The position numbers and the translations under genes were made by a program. A DNA stretch of 19,513 nucleotides. Origin: JBOGEB01 sp050743125 (lineage in GTDB: Bacteria > Actinomycetota > Nitriliruptoria > Euzebyales > Egibacteraceae). Positions 5,580 to 13,248 of the stretch are shown here, piece by piece. Where the stretch lies: assembly GCA_050743125.1 (NCBI GenBank), contig JBOGEB010000071.1, positions 1 to 19,513 of the forward strand, given 5' to 3'. The notes under the pieces were generated by a model. The model searched no databases. It was not told where the DNA came from and saw nothing but the letters and a program-made list of their open reading frames with translations. Within the stretch, counting starts at the first letter, position 1. Every line of letters begins with the position of its first letter.

Positions 5580-6359
5580 CTACCGCAGGTCTGCGCCCAT
5601 CGCGTGGGCGCCGCCGTCGGCGTGGACGATCTCGCCGGTGACGGCTGGCATCCAGTCGGACAGCAGGGCGCAGACGACGCGCGCGACCGGCTCGGCGTTG
5701 GCCACGTCCCAGCCGAGCGGCGCCCGGCGGGCCCAGGCGTCCTCGAACGTCGAGAAGCCCTCGATCGACTTCGCGGCCATCGTGCGCAGCGGGCCGGCGG
5801 CGACGAGGTTCACACGCGTCCCCTGCGCGCCGAGGTCACGGGCCAGATAACGGCAGCACGACTCCAGTCCGGCCTTCGCGACGCCCATCCAGTCGTAGGA
5901 CGGCCACGCGACCGACGCGTCGAAGTCGAGCCCCACCAGCGCGCCCCCTCCGGCCTTCGCGAGCAGCGGCGAGAACACCCGGCCCAGCGCGGCGAACGAG
6001 TAGGTCGAGATGCGCAGCGCGGTCGCGACGTCCTCCCAGGTCGTCTCCAGGAACCTCCCGCCGAGGGCGGTCTGCGGGGCGAAGCCGATCGCGTGGACCA
6101 CCCCGTCGACGCGCCCCCAGCGGCCGTCGAGCGCCTGGGCGACGGCCTCGAGGTGCTCGTGCTCGGTGACGTCGAGCTCCAAGACCTCCGGCGGGGACGG
6201 CAGCCGCCGCGCGATCCGCTGGGTGATCCGCAGCCCCCGGCCGAACCCGGTCAGGACGATCTCGGCGCCCTGCTCCTGCGCGAGGCGCGCGACCGAAAAC
6301 GCGATCGAGGCCTCGGTGAGGACCCCTGTGACGAGGAGGCGTTTGTCGTCGAGCAGCAT
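5580..6359 (-). CDS. fabI: Enoyl-[acyl-carrier-protein] reductase (NADH), FabI/InhA type
   Basis: Cytoplasmic SDR enzyme catalysing the last reduction of the fatty-acid elongation cycle (trans-2-enoyl-ACP to acyl-ACP). It has 259 residues, a normal length. Visible features are the variant nucleotide loop GVLTEASIA (12-20), HAIGFAP (89-95), and the catalytic Tyr-x6-Lys as YDWMGVAK (Tyr155, Lys162), followed by AGLES and NLVAAGPLRTMA, very close to mycobacterial InhA. It starts 9 bp after the carboxyltransferase stop and is the last gene of the fab operon. A decayed 3' fragment of a relative lies at 2147-2380. Enzymes of this type are isoniazid/triclosan targets in other species; sensitivity here is not predicted. 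Confidence 0.95.
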   Translation of the reverse strand: MLLDDKRLLVTGVLTEASIAFSVARLAQEQGAEIVLTGFGRGLRITQRIARRLPSPPEVLELDVTEHEHLEAVAQALDGRWGRVDGVVHAIGFAPQTALGGRFLETTWEDVATALRISTYSFAALGRVFSPLLAKAGGGALVGLDFDASVAWPSYDWMGVAKAGLESCCRYLARDLGAQGTRVNLVAAGPLRTMAAKSIEGFSTFEDAWARRAPLGWDVANAEPVARVVCALLSDWMPAVTGEIVHADGGAHAMGADLR

Positions 6360-6368
6360 GGCCGGACT

Positions 6369-7823
6369 TTACTGCGGCAGGTTGTCGTGCCGGAAGCCGG
6401 GGCGCAGGGCGCCGGCCAGGGACCGCAAGGTGGCGGCGACAATCGGCCGGGTGTCCTCCGGAGCGATGACCTCGTCGATCGACAGGCGCTCGGCGGGGAT
6501 GTGCGGAGCCATCGCCTCGGCGCGGTAGCGCTCGATCAGCTCGTCCCGGCGGGACGGGTCGGCCTTCACCTCGCGGTGGTAGATCACGTCGACCGCGCCG
6601 TCGGCGCCCATGACCGCGATCTCCGCGCCCGGCCAGGCGAAGGCGGCGTCGGCGCCGAGCGACTTCGAGCTCATCACGATGTACGCCCCGCCGAATGCCT
6701 TGCGCAGCACGACGGTGACCCGCGGGACGCTCGCCTCGGAGTAGGCGTAGAGCAGCTTCGCGCCCTTGCGGATGATCCCCCCGGCCTCCTGGCCGACGCC
6801 GGGCAGGAACCCCGGCGTGTCGACGAGCGTGACGAGCGGCAGCCCGAACGCGTCGCACATCCGCACGAACCGTGCGGCCTTCTCCGACGCGTTGATGTCC
6901 AACGTGCCGGCGAGCACCTGCGGCTGGTTCGCGACCACGCCGACCGGCTGGCCCTCGACCCGGCCGAAGCCGACGACGACGTTCGCGGCGAACCGCGGCG
7001 CCAGCTCCAAAAAGCTGCCCGCATCGACGACGCCGCGGACCACGCCGCGCACGTCGTAGGGGATCCGCTGATTGCCCGGCACGGCGAGCATCGGCTCGGC
7101 GTCGGCCGGCAGCGTGGTTGGGAGGGCGTCCCAGCAGGAGCTCGGCAGGTACGACAACACCCGGCGGGCGAGGTCGAACGCCTCTTCGGTGTCGGTGGCG
7201 ACGAGGTGCGCGACCCCTGAGGAGGTCGCGTGGACCTCCGCGCCGCCGAGGTCGGCGAGCGACACGTCCTCGAACGTCACCGCCTTCACGACCCGGGGGC
7301 CGGTCAGGAACATGTGCGCGCGCTCACGCCCCATGATCACGATGTCGGTGAGCGCCGGCGAGTAGACCGCGCCGCCCGCGCACGGGCCGAGCACGACGCT
7401 GATCTGCGGCACCCGCCCGGACAGGCCGACGTTGCCGCGGAAGATCGCGCCGTACCCGTCGAGCGCGGCGACGCCCTCCTGGATGCGCGCGCCCCCTGAG
7501 TCGATCAGCCCGACGACCGGTGTCCGCGCGCGGCCCGCGTAGGCGATGATCCGCGCGATCTTGCCCGCGTGGACCTCGCCGAGCGACCCGCCGAGCACCG
7601 TCGGATCCTGCGCGAACACCCCGACCGGCCGGCCGTCGATCCGCGCGACCCCGGTGACGACGCCGTCGCCCGCCGGCCGGCGCCGCTGCATCTCGAACGC
7701 GGTCGTGCGGTGCCGCGCCTGGCTGCCGAACTCGGCGAACGAGCCAGGGTCGACGAGCGCCTGGACGCGGGTGTGGGCGTCTGCCCGGGCGTCGATCCCC
7801 ATCCGGACTTGGGCGTCGGTCAC
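6369..7823 (-). CDS. Acyl-CoA carboxylase carboxyltransferase (beta) subunit
   Basis: Transfers CO2 from carboxybiotin to an acyl-CoA, here most likely acetyl-CoA to give malonyl-CoA for the neighbouring fatty-acid enzymes. The 484-residue chain holds both crotonase-like halves, as in PccB/AccD5 proteins. The first half has DSGGARIQEGV and GPCAGGAVYSPALTD. The second has DTPGFLPGVGQE and the oxyanion-loop motif KAFGGAYIVMSSK. Ile382 lies at the position that in PccB-type enzymes is Asp for propionyl-CoA preference; a hydrophobic residue there is linked to acetyl-CoA use. The GTG start overlaps the fabF stop by four bases (GTGA), indicating translational coupling. No biotin carboxylase or biotin carrier gene is in the window. 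Confidence 0.92.
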   Translation of the reverse strand: MTDAQVRMGIDARADAHTRVQALVDPGSFAEFGSQARHRTTAFEMQRRRPAGDGVVTGVARIDGRPVGVFAQDPTVLGGSLGEVHAGKIARIIAYAGRARTPVVGLIDSGGARIQEGVAALDGYGAIFRGNVGLSGRVPQISVVLGPCAGGAVYSPALTDIVIMGRERAHMFLTGPRVVKAVTFEDVSLADLGGAEVHATSSGVAHLVATDTEEAFDLARRVLSYLPSSCWDALPTTLPADAEPMLAVPGNQRIPYDVRGVVRGVVDAGSFLELAPRFAANVVVGFGRVEGQPVGVVANQPQVLAGTLDINASEKAARFVRMCDAFGLPLVTLVDTPGFLPGVGQEAGGIIRKGAKLLYAYSEASVPRVTVVLRKAFGGAYIVMSSKSLGADAAFAWPGAEIAVMGADGAVDVIYHREVKADPSRRDELIERYRAEAMAPHIPAERLSIDEVIAPEDTRPIVAATLRSLAGALRPGFRHDNLPQ

Positions 7824-9049
7824 GCCGCGCTCACCACCAGGACCGCGTTCTGCCCGCCGAACCCGAACGAGTCGCTCATCGCGAGCTCGAGGCGCTGCTC
7901 ACGGGGCGACTTCGACACGACGTCGAGGTCGACCTCGGGATCCTGGCTGTCGAGGTTCGCCGTCGGCGGGATCTGGCCGCGCTCGACGGCGAGGACCGTG
8001 TAAGCCGCCTCGATCGCCCCCGCGCCGCCGAGCGCGTGGCCGGTGACGCCCTTCGTCGAGGTCACGGCGACGCCGTCGCCGAACACGCGGCGCAGCACCC
8101 GGGCCTCGGCGACGTCGTTGAGCGGTGTGGACGTGCCGTGGGCGTTCACGTGGCCGATCTCGCCGGGCGCGACGCCGGCGTCGGCCAGGGCCGCGCGGAT
8201 GGCCCGCTCGGCACCGTTCCCCTCGGGATCGGGAGCGGTCTGGTGGTAGCCGTCGGCAGACGCGCCGTAGCCGGCGATGCGCGCGCGGACATGAGCGCCG
8301 CGCGCGCAGGCGTCCGCGGGCCGCTCGAGCACGAGAATCCCCGCGGCCTCGGCGGCGACGAACCCGTCGCGGTCGAGGTCGAACGGCCGCGAGGCCGCCG
8401 CCGGGTCGTGGCAGCGCTTGGACAGCGCGCCCATCTGCGCGAACCCGGCGATCGACAGCGGGGTGACGCCCGCCTCGGTCCCCCCGGTCAACACGATGTC
8501 GCACGCGCCCGCGCGCAGCAGGTCCCGCGCGACGCCGATCGCCGTAGCGCCGGACGCGCAGGCGGTCGCGGTGACGAGGTTGGGGCCCGTCGCGCCGAAC
8601 TCAATCGCGAGCTGCCCGGCGACCATGTTCGGCACGAGCATCGGGATCAGCAGCGGCGACACCTTGCCGGGACCCTGCTCGAGCAGCCGCCGATGCTGCG
8701 TCTCCCAGGTGCCCGACCCGCCCATGCCGCACCCCAGCACGACCGCGACGCGACCGCCGTCCCAGTCCTGCGGGTCCAGACCCGCGTCGGCGATCGCCTC
8801 GCGCGCGGCGACGACCGCCAGCTGCACGAACCGGTCCAGCCGGCGCGCAAGCTTCCGGCCGAGCAGCGTCACGGCGTCGAAGTCGGGGACCCGGCACGAG
8901 AAGTCGACCATGATCCCGGCGAGGCTCGGATCGGTGCTCGCCGTGGGCTCGCCTGAGCAGACCCGCTCCCAGTTGGCGGACACGCCGATCCCGGCTGGGG
9001 TGACAAGCCCCAGCCCGGTCACGGCACCCGCACCCCGCTCGGGGTCCAT
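7820..9049 (-). CDS. fabF: 3-oxoacyl-[acyl-carrier-protein] synthase II
   Basis: Condensing enzyme that extends acyl-ACP with malonyl-ACP. It has 409 residues, as usual for KAS II. The Cys-His-His triad is in place: Cys164 in TACASG, His304 in NAHGTST, His338 in KGVTGHALG. The C-terminal SFGFGGQNAVLV loop is also present. The ATG start shares one base with the acpP stop (TGATG), and the stop overlaps the start of the carboxyltransferase gene, so this is a tightly coupled operon gene. It might instead belong to a polyketide-like pathway, but the fabH, acpP and fabI neighbours argue for primary fatty-acid synthesis. Confidence 0.95.
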   Translation of the reverse strand: MDPERGAGAVTGLGLVTPAGIGVSANWERVCSGEPTASTDPSLAGIMVDFSCRVPDFDAVTLLGRKLARRLDRFVQLAVVAAREAIADAGLDPQDWDGGRVAVVLGCGMGGSGTWETQHRRLLEQGPGKVSPLLIPMLVPNMVAGQLAIEFGATGPNLVTATACASGATAIGVARDLLRAGACDIVLTGGTEAGVTPLSIAGFAQMGALSKRCHDPAAASRPFDLDRDGFVAAEAAGILVLERPADACARGAHVRARIAGYGASADGYHQTAPDPEGNGAERAIRAALADAGVAPGEIGHVNAHGTSTPLNDVAEARVLRRVFGDGVAVTSTKGVTGHALGGAGAIEAAYTVLAVERGQIPPTANLDSQDPEVDLDVVSKSPREQRLELAMSDSFGFGGQNAVLVVSAA

Positions 9050-9288
9050 CAGACCTTCGCGCCCTTGGACTCGAGCAGCTTCAGGGTGTCGGCGAGGGTC
9101 TCGAGCTCGGCGGCCTCGTCGTCGGAGATGCCCACGCCGAACTCCTCCTCTGCGGCCAGCGCGAACTCCACGAGGTCGAGCGAGTCGAGGTCGAGGTCCT
9201 CGAACGTCGCCTCGAGCCGGATGTCCTCCTCCGGGACGCCGAACTTGTCGGTGAGTATCTCTTTCACACAGTCATACACGTCGCTCAT
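9049..9288 (-). CDS. acpP: Acyl carrier protein
   Basis: A 79-residue acidic carrier protein that holds the growing acyl chain on 4'-phosphopantetheine. Ser36 in DLDSLDLVEF is the attachment site. The start at ATG 9286-9288 is chosen because AGAGGAG lies 9 bases upstream; an in-frame TTG at 9312 would add eight residues that include this ribosome site. It lies between fabH (63-bp gap) and fabF (1-bp overlap). One cysteine (Cys7) is present near the N-terminus. Identification is secure. Confidence 0.95.
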   Translation of the reverse strand: MSDVYDCVKEILTDKFGVPEEDIRLEATFEDLDLDSLDLVEFALAAEEEFGVGISDDEAAELETLADTLKLLESKGAKV

Positions 9289-9351
9289 CGTGTCGTGCTC
9301 CTCTGGGTTCAAGCGACGCCGACGACGCCGCGATGGGTAGACGGAAGCGCG

Positions 9352-10377
9352 CTATCCGATCGTGATCATGGGCCACGTCAGGACCGTCGAGCCCCAAGTC
9401 AGGCCGCCGCCGAATGCGGTCAACAGCACGCGGTGGCCAGCTTGGAGCGTCCCGTCCGCGGCCGCGTCAGCGAGCGCGAGCGGAATCGAGGCGCCGGCAG
9501 TGTTGCCGACCCGTTCGATGTTGGCCACCCGGCGATCGGCCGGGATCCCGAGCCGGTCCGCGACCGCGTCGAGAATACGGATATTCGCCTGATGCCCGAC
9601 GAACCGGTCGACGTCAGCGACCTGTAAGCCCGCCCGCTCCAGGACCGCTTTGGACGATTCGGCCATCCGCGGGATCGCGTGCCGGTAGACCTCGCGGCCG
9701 TCCATGGCCAGGTACAGGTCCTCCGTCTGATGCTTCGAGGTCAGCGGTTGGCGGGATCCGCCCGCGGCGACCGCGATGAGGTCACTGCGGTCGCCGTCGC
9801 TGCCCAGGTCGAACGGGCCGACCGCGCCGAGCTCGTCGGGGTCGCCCGCGCGCAGCACGACCGCGCCCGCGCCGTCACCGAAGATCACCGCCGTGGTGCG
9901 ATCTCGAGGGTCGACGAGGTTCGAGAACGCCTCGGCGCCGACGCACAGCACCCACTCCGCGATCCCCGCGCTGATCAGCCCGGCGGACACGGCCAGAGCG
10001 TAGACGAAGCCGGTGCACACGGCCCCCACGTCGAACGCCGCGACGCCCGACAGACCCAGCCGTGACGCGATCTCCGGCGCGCTGGCCGGACAGCGTCGGT
10101 CCGGGGTGGTCGTGGCGACCACGACGGCGTCGACCTGGGACTCGCCGGCCGACTTCAACGCCTCCCGGCCCGCCTCGGTGCCCAGGTCGACCGTTGCCAT
10201 GCCCTCATCGACGATGTGCCGAGTGACGATCCCCGTACGGGTGCGGATCCATTCGTCCGAGGTCTCCAGCCGCTGCGCAAGGTCGTCGTTCGTCACGACG
10301 CGGGGCGGCACATAGGCACCGATTCCGGCGATCACGGCCGCGCGGCTCATGCCTGAGCCCACCGCCATCCGGCTCAT
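9352..10377 (-). CDS. fabH: 3-oxoacyl-[acyl-carrier-protein] synthase III
   Basis: Initiates fatty-acid synthesis by condensing an acyl-CoA primer with malonyl-ACP. It has 341 residues from ATG 10375-10377, which follows AGAGGGGAGAGCG. An internal ATG at 10350 (MSRAAVIAGIGAY) is a weaker alternative, and the reading frame stays open to 10587 without gene-like sequence. The catalytic triad is Cys121 (GAVCTGF), His262 (GHQAN) and Asn292 (VGNTAGAS). EWIRTRTGI near the N-terminus is typical of FabH. It is the first gene of the fab operon; two palindromes lie 100-210 bp upstream and may control it. Primer preference cannot be judged from sequence alone. Confidence 0.95.
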   Translation of the reverse strand: MSRMAVGSGMSRAAVIAGIGAYVPPRVVTNDDLAQRLETSDEWIRTRTGIVTRHIVDEGMATVDLGTEAGREALKSAGESQVDAVVVATTTPDRRCPASAPEIASRLGLSGVAAFDVGAVCTGFVYALAVSAGLISAGIAEWVLCVGAEAFSNLVDPRDRTTAVIFGDGAGAVVLRAGDPDELGAVGPFDLGSDGDRSDLIAVAAGGSRQPLTSKHQTEDLYLAMDGREVYRHAIPRMAESSKAVLERAGLQVADVDRFVGHQANIRILDAVADRLGIPADRRVANIERVGNTAGASIPLALADAAADGTLQAGHRVLLTAFGGGLTWGSTVLTWPMITIG

Positions 10378-10478
10378 CGCTCTCCCCTCTGCCCGCGTCG
10401 AAACCAGCGAAGCGAGTCGGTCATCCAGCTCGAGAACCTCCATGGGGCGCATCGACGATGACAAGCAGGGCACAGCCT

Positions 10479-10498
10479 CATTGACGTCGATGTCAATG
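10479..10498. promoter_or_regulatory. 20-bp palindrome upstream of fabH (candidate operator)
   Basis: CATTGAC-GTCGAT-GTCAATG: seven perfectly paired bases on each side and only one mismatched pair in the centre. It lies 102 bp upstream of the fabH start. On the minus strand it overlaps two TTGACA sequences that could act as -35 elements. Size and symmetry suit a TetR-type regulator of fatty-acid genes; the protein is not identified. Confidence 0.5.
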
Positions 10499-10545
10499 TC
10501 AACTCTGCAGGCTACAGCACGGTCCCGCGTCCCGCCGACGTCATT

Positions 10546-10587
10546 GTGTGCTGGATCCGCGACGCATGCGCCGCGGATCCAGCACAC
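10546..10587. promoter_or_regulatory. 42-bp near-perfect palindrome between fabH and the M20 gene
   Basis: Arms GTGTGCTGGATCCGCG (10546-10561) and CGCGGATCCAGCACAC (10572-10587) are exact reverse complements. The 10 central bases (acgcatgcgc) also pair except for the outermost two. The element ends 8 bp before the M20 peptidase ATG, so it would overlap that gene's promoter or 5' leader. It could be an operator for a large dimer or tetramer, a paired binding site, or an RNA hairpin if transcribed. There is no T tract on either side, so an intrinsic terminator is unlikely. Confidence 0.6.
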
Positions 10588-10595
10588 TAAGGGCC

Positions 10596-12038
10596 ATGAG
10601 CACAGATCCGGCTGCCGAACTCGACGACGTCCGTGAGGCCCTGCGGGAGCGGATGGGCGTGCACCGCGCCGACCTGGAGACGCTCGTGCGGATCCCCAGC
10701 GTCAGCGCGGCGGGGTTCGACCCCGCCGAGGTCCGGCGGGCGGCCGAGGCCGTCCGCGAGCTCCTCGCCGCGCGGGGCCTGGAGCGTGCGCGATTACTCG
10801 AGGTCGACGGCGCGCACCCGGCGGTCTACGCCGACTGGCTCCACGCCGGTCCCGGTCAACCGACCGTCCTGCTCTACGCCCACCACGACGTGCAGCCGCC
10901 GGGCGACATGAGCCAGTGGACCTCGCCGCCGTTCGAGCCCACCGAGCGCGACGGCCGCCTGTACGCCCGCGGCGCCGCCGACGACAAGGCGGGCGTGATG
11001 GTCCACGTCGCCGCCATCGACGCGTGGCTGGGCGCCCGCGGCGGGCTGCCGGTGAACGTGAAGGTCGTCGTCGAGGGCGAGGAGGAGACCGGCAGCGAGC
11101 ACCTTCCCGGCCTGCTCGAGGGCTACGCCGACCTCCTCCGCGCCGACGTCATCGTGCTCACCGACTCGGTGAACTGGAAGGTCGGCGTGCCGGCGATCAC
11201 CTACCTGCTCCGCGGCCTGGCCGACTGCGAGGTCGAGGTGGCCGCGCTCGACCACGCCCTCCACTCGGGGATGTACGGCGGGCCGGTTCCCGACCCGGTC
11301 ACCGGCCTGTGCAAGCTCGTCGCCGCCGCCACCGACGAGCACGGAGCCGTGGTGATCCCCGGTCTCGCCGAGGTCCGTGAGCCCAGCGAGCATGAGCGCG
11401 CCCGCCTGGACGCGCTCGACTTCGACATCGACACGTTCCGGGGCGAGGCGGGCCTGCTCGACGGCGTGGAGCTGGGCGGCGATCCGAAGCTCCACCCGCT
11501 GGAGCGGCTGTGGATGCGGCCGAACCTCACGGTCATCGGCTTCGACGCCCCACCCGTCGCGGGCTCGTCGAACACAATCGTGCCCTCCGCACGCGCGCGC
11601 CTGTCGCTGCGGCTCGCCCCCGGCCAGGACGCCGAACGCGCACGCGAGGTGCTCTGCGCGTGGCTGGAGGACCATGCCCCCTGGGGCTTGCACGTCACGG
11701 TGACGCCCGGCGCGGCCGGCGGCCCGTTCCTCGCCGACCCCGACGGCCCCGCGTTCCGCGCCGCCGCCCGCGCGCTCGAGGCCGCCTACGGCCACCCGGC
11801 CGTCTACGCCGGCGTCGGCGGGACGATCCCGTTCGTCGAGCCGTTCGCCGCCGCGTTCGGCGGCGCCCCCGCGCTCCTCCTCGGCGTCGAGGACCCCGAC
11901 ACCCGGGCGCACGGCATCGACGAGTCCCTGCATCTGGACGACTGGGCCAACGCGTGCCTCGGCGAGGCGTACCTGTTCGCCGAGCTCGCCGCGGCGTTGG
12001 CCAGGGGGTCAGGGACAGTCCCCCTGGACAGGAGCTGA
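10596..12038 (+). CDS. M20 family metallopeptidase (dipeptidase-like)
   Basis: Cytoplasmic zinc-dependent hydrolase of the ArgE/DapE/CPG2/carnosinase family, probably cleaving dipeptides or N-acylated amino acids. It has 480 residues from ATG 10596; in-frame starts at 10548 (GTG) and 10566 lie inside the 42-bp palindrome and are less likely. Conserved metal and catalytic positions are visible: His96 and Asp98 (YAHHDVQP), Asp129 (RGAADDKAG), Glu163/Glu164 (EGEEETGS), Asp190 (VLTDS) and His439 (RAHGIDES). The lid domain contains HSGMYGGPVPDP. The last residues (GSGTVPLDRS) are encoded by a REP-like hairpin. The downstream gene begins 2 bp after the stop, so they form an operon. Substrate is not deducible. 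Confidence 0.92.
   Translation: MSTDPAAELDDVREALRERMGVHRADLETLVRIPSVSAAGFDPAEVRRAAEAVRELLAARGLERARLLEVDGAHPAVYADWLHAGPGQPTVLLYAHHDVQPPGDMSQWTSPPFEPTERDGRLYARGAADDKAGVMVHVAAIDAWLGARGGLPVNVKVVVEGEEETGSEHLPGLLEGYADLLRADVIVLTDSVNWKVGVPAITYLLRGLADCEVEVAALDHALHSGMYGGPVPDPVTGLCKLVAAATDEHGAVVIPGLAEVREPSEHERARLDALDFDIDTFRGEAGLLDGVELGGDPKLHPLERLWMRPNLTVIGFDAPPVAGSSNTIVPSARARLSLRLAPGQDAERAREVLCAWLEDHAPWGLHVTVTPGAAGGPFLADPDGPAFRAAARALEAAYGHPAVYAGVGGTIPFVEPFAAAFGGAPALLLGVEDPDTRAHGIDESLHLDDWANACLGEAYLFAELAAALARGSGTVPLDRS
12001..12027. repeat. REP-like palindrome at the end of the M20 gene
   Basis: CCAGGGGG (12001-12008) pairs with CCCCCTGG (12020-12027). Inside lies GGGAC-A-GTCCC, a motif I remember as a common core of dispersed repeats in many bacteria. 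It sits in the last codons of the M20 gene and just before the ribosome site (GGAG, 12031-12034) of the next gene. Confidence 0.5.
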
Positions 12039-12040
12039 AC

Positions 12041-12367
12041 GTGGGCGCGAAGTCCGAGTACGACTCCGCGTACTTCACGCTGCTCCGCGCCCGCGAGGAG
12101 CACGACCATCTCCTGCGCTACCGCGAGTTCCTGGAGGCCGAGCGGAGCAGGCTGGGAGCGTTCGCTCGAGACACCCAGCACGCCACCGAGGCGCTCCCCC
12201 GCCAGCTGCGCCGCCCGGTCGACGCCACCACGAAGTCCCTCCTCGAGGCCGTCGGCCGTCGCCGGAGCGTCGTGCTCAGCGAACTCGCCCGCATGGATGA
12301 CCGCATCGCGAACGCCGACGCCTTCGTCGAAGAGTGCGAGGCCGAGGTCCAGTCCCTCAAGAAATGA
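12041..12367 (+). CDS. Small helical protein of unknown function
   Basis: A 108-residue protein starting at GTG 12041, six bases after GGAG, and ending KK before TGA at 12365. The composition is rich in Glu, Arg, Leu and Ala, and the sequence looks helical and coiled-coil forming (REEHDHLLRYREFLEAERSR and ARMDDRIANADAFVEECEAE). There is no signal peptide or membrane segment. It follows the M20 gene by 2 bp and is probably co-translated with it. I do not recognise a family. The reading frame, the ribosome site and the position all support a real gene. Confidence 0.65.
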   Translation: MGAKSEYDSAYFTLLRAREEHDHLLRYREFLEAERSRLGAFARDTQHATEALPRQLRRPVDATTKSLLEAVGRRRSVVLSELARMDDRIANADAFVEECEAEVQSLKK

Positions 12368-12421
12368 GCAGAAATACCAACTGTCACGTCGGTTGGCCTC
12401 CGTGCTGGAAGGCGAGCTGCG

Positions 12422-13204
12422 CTAGTGCACCAGCAGCGCCGTGACCTCGGCGTGGAGCAGCCCGTTCGTGCAGAGGAGCGTGTCGGAGTCCAGGGGCGTC
12501 CCCCCGTCCCAGGCCGTGGCGCGGCCACCGGCCTCGGTGACGATGCAGTCGAGGGCGGCGACGTCCCAGGGGCGCAGGTCACGCTCGAGCGCGACGTCGG
12601 CCATGCCGCCGGCGACGAGCAGGTGCATCCAGAAGTCACCGAACCCGCGGGTCCGCCCGGCGCGGTCGGCCAGCGTCCCGAGCAGGTCCCACATGCCCGG
12701 ATCCTCGCGCCACCAGTCAAGGCCGCCGTGAAGCACCTGGGCGTCGGCGAGCCGGCCAATCGCGCTCACCCCGATCGGTGCGCCGTTCAGGCGAGCGCCC
12801 CCGCCGCGGGCGGCGTCCCACCGCTCACCCATCGCCGGGACGCTCGCGACGCCGACGACGACCACGCCCTCGACGACGAGCCCGATCAGCGTGGCGAAGA
12901 TCGGGATCCCGCGCATGAAGTTCCTCGTCCCGTCGATCGGGTCGATCACCCAGGTGGGACGGCGGACGGCGATCGCGCCGCCCTCCTCCTCCCCCAGCAC
13001 GGCGTGCTCGGGGAAGGCGGCGAGTATTCGTGCGCGCAGCAGCTGCTCGATCGCCCGGTCGGCCTCGGTCACGGGCGTACCGTCGGGCTTCGCCACCGCG
13101 GGCACTGGCCCGCCGAAGTACCGCATGCTGATCGCATCGGCGGCGTCAGCGAGCTCCAGCGCAAACGCACGCAAGCCGTCCAAATCTCCACCCGCCAGAT
13201 CCAT
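12422..13204 (-). CDS. Inositol monophosphatase family phosphatase (HisN-like)
   Basis: A Mg-dependent phosphatase of 260 residues. The metal-site motifs are present: GEEEG (71-75), WVIDPIDGT (85-93, with Asp88 and Asp91) and PWDVAAL (Asp214). The run RNFMRGIPIFATLIGL and GDFWMHLLVAGGMADVALE resemble actinobacterial HisN histidinol-phosphatases more than SuhB-type inositol phosphatases, but no other histidine genes are nearby, so the substrate stays open. GGAGGG lies about 10 bases before the ATG. It follows the unknown gene at 13249-13734 by 44 bp and could be co-transcribed. It converges with the small helical protein gene; the 54-bp gap has a weak CCAAC/GTTGG hairpin. Confidence 0.88.
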   Translation of the reverse strand: MDLAGGDLDGLRAFALELADAADAISMRYFGGPVPAVAKPDGTPVTEADRAIEQLLRARILAAFPEHAVLGEEEGGAIAVRRPTWVIDPIDGTRNFMRGIPIFATLIGLVVEGVVVVGVASVPAMGERWDAARGGGARLNGAPIGVSAIGRLADAQVLHGGLDWWREDPGMWDLLGTLADRAGRTRGFGDFWMHLLVAGGMADVALERDLRPWDVAALDCIVTEAGGRATAWDGGTPLDSDTLLCTNGLLHAEVTALLVH

Positions 13205-13248
13205 TCAGACCCCACCCTCCGTCGGGCGCCGCGCGCCCTCCTCGCCCG

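Noticed and set aside
5535..7220. A 561-codon plus-strand open frame
   Set aside because: It lies antisense to fabI and the carboxyltransferase gene, both with full family motifs, and its translation is Arg/Pro/Asp-rich without domains; a GC-rich shadow.
8036..8956. A 306-codon plus-strand open frame
   Set aside because: Antisense to fabF, with biased composition and no motifs.
10794..11933. A 379-codon minus-strand open frame
   Set aside because: Antisense to the M20 peptidase, whose metal ligands are all in place.
12368..12421. CCAAC/GTTGG hairpin as a bidirectional terminator
   Set aside because: Only a 5-bp stem, without a T tract on either strand; too weak to list.
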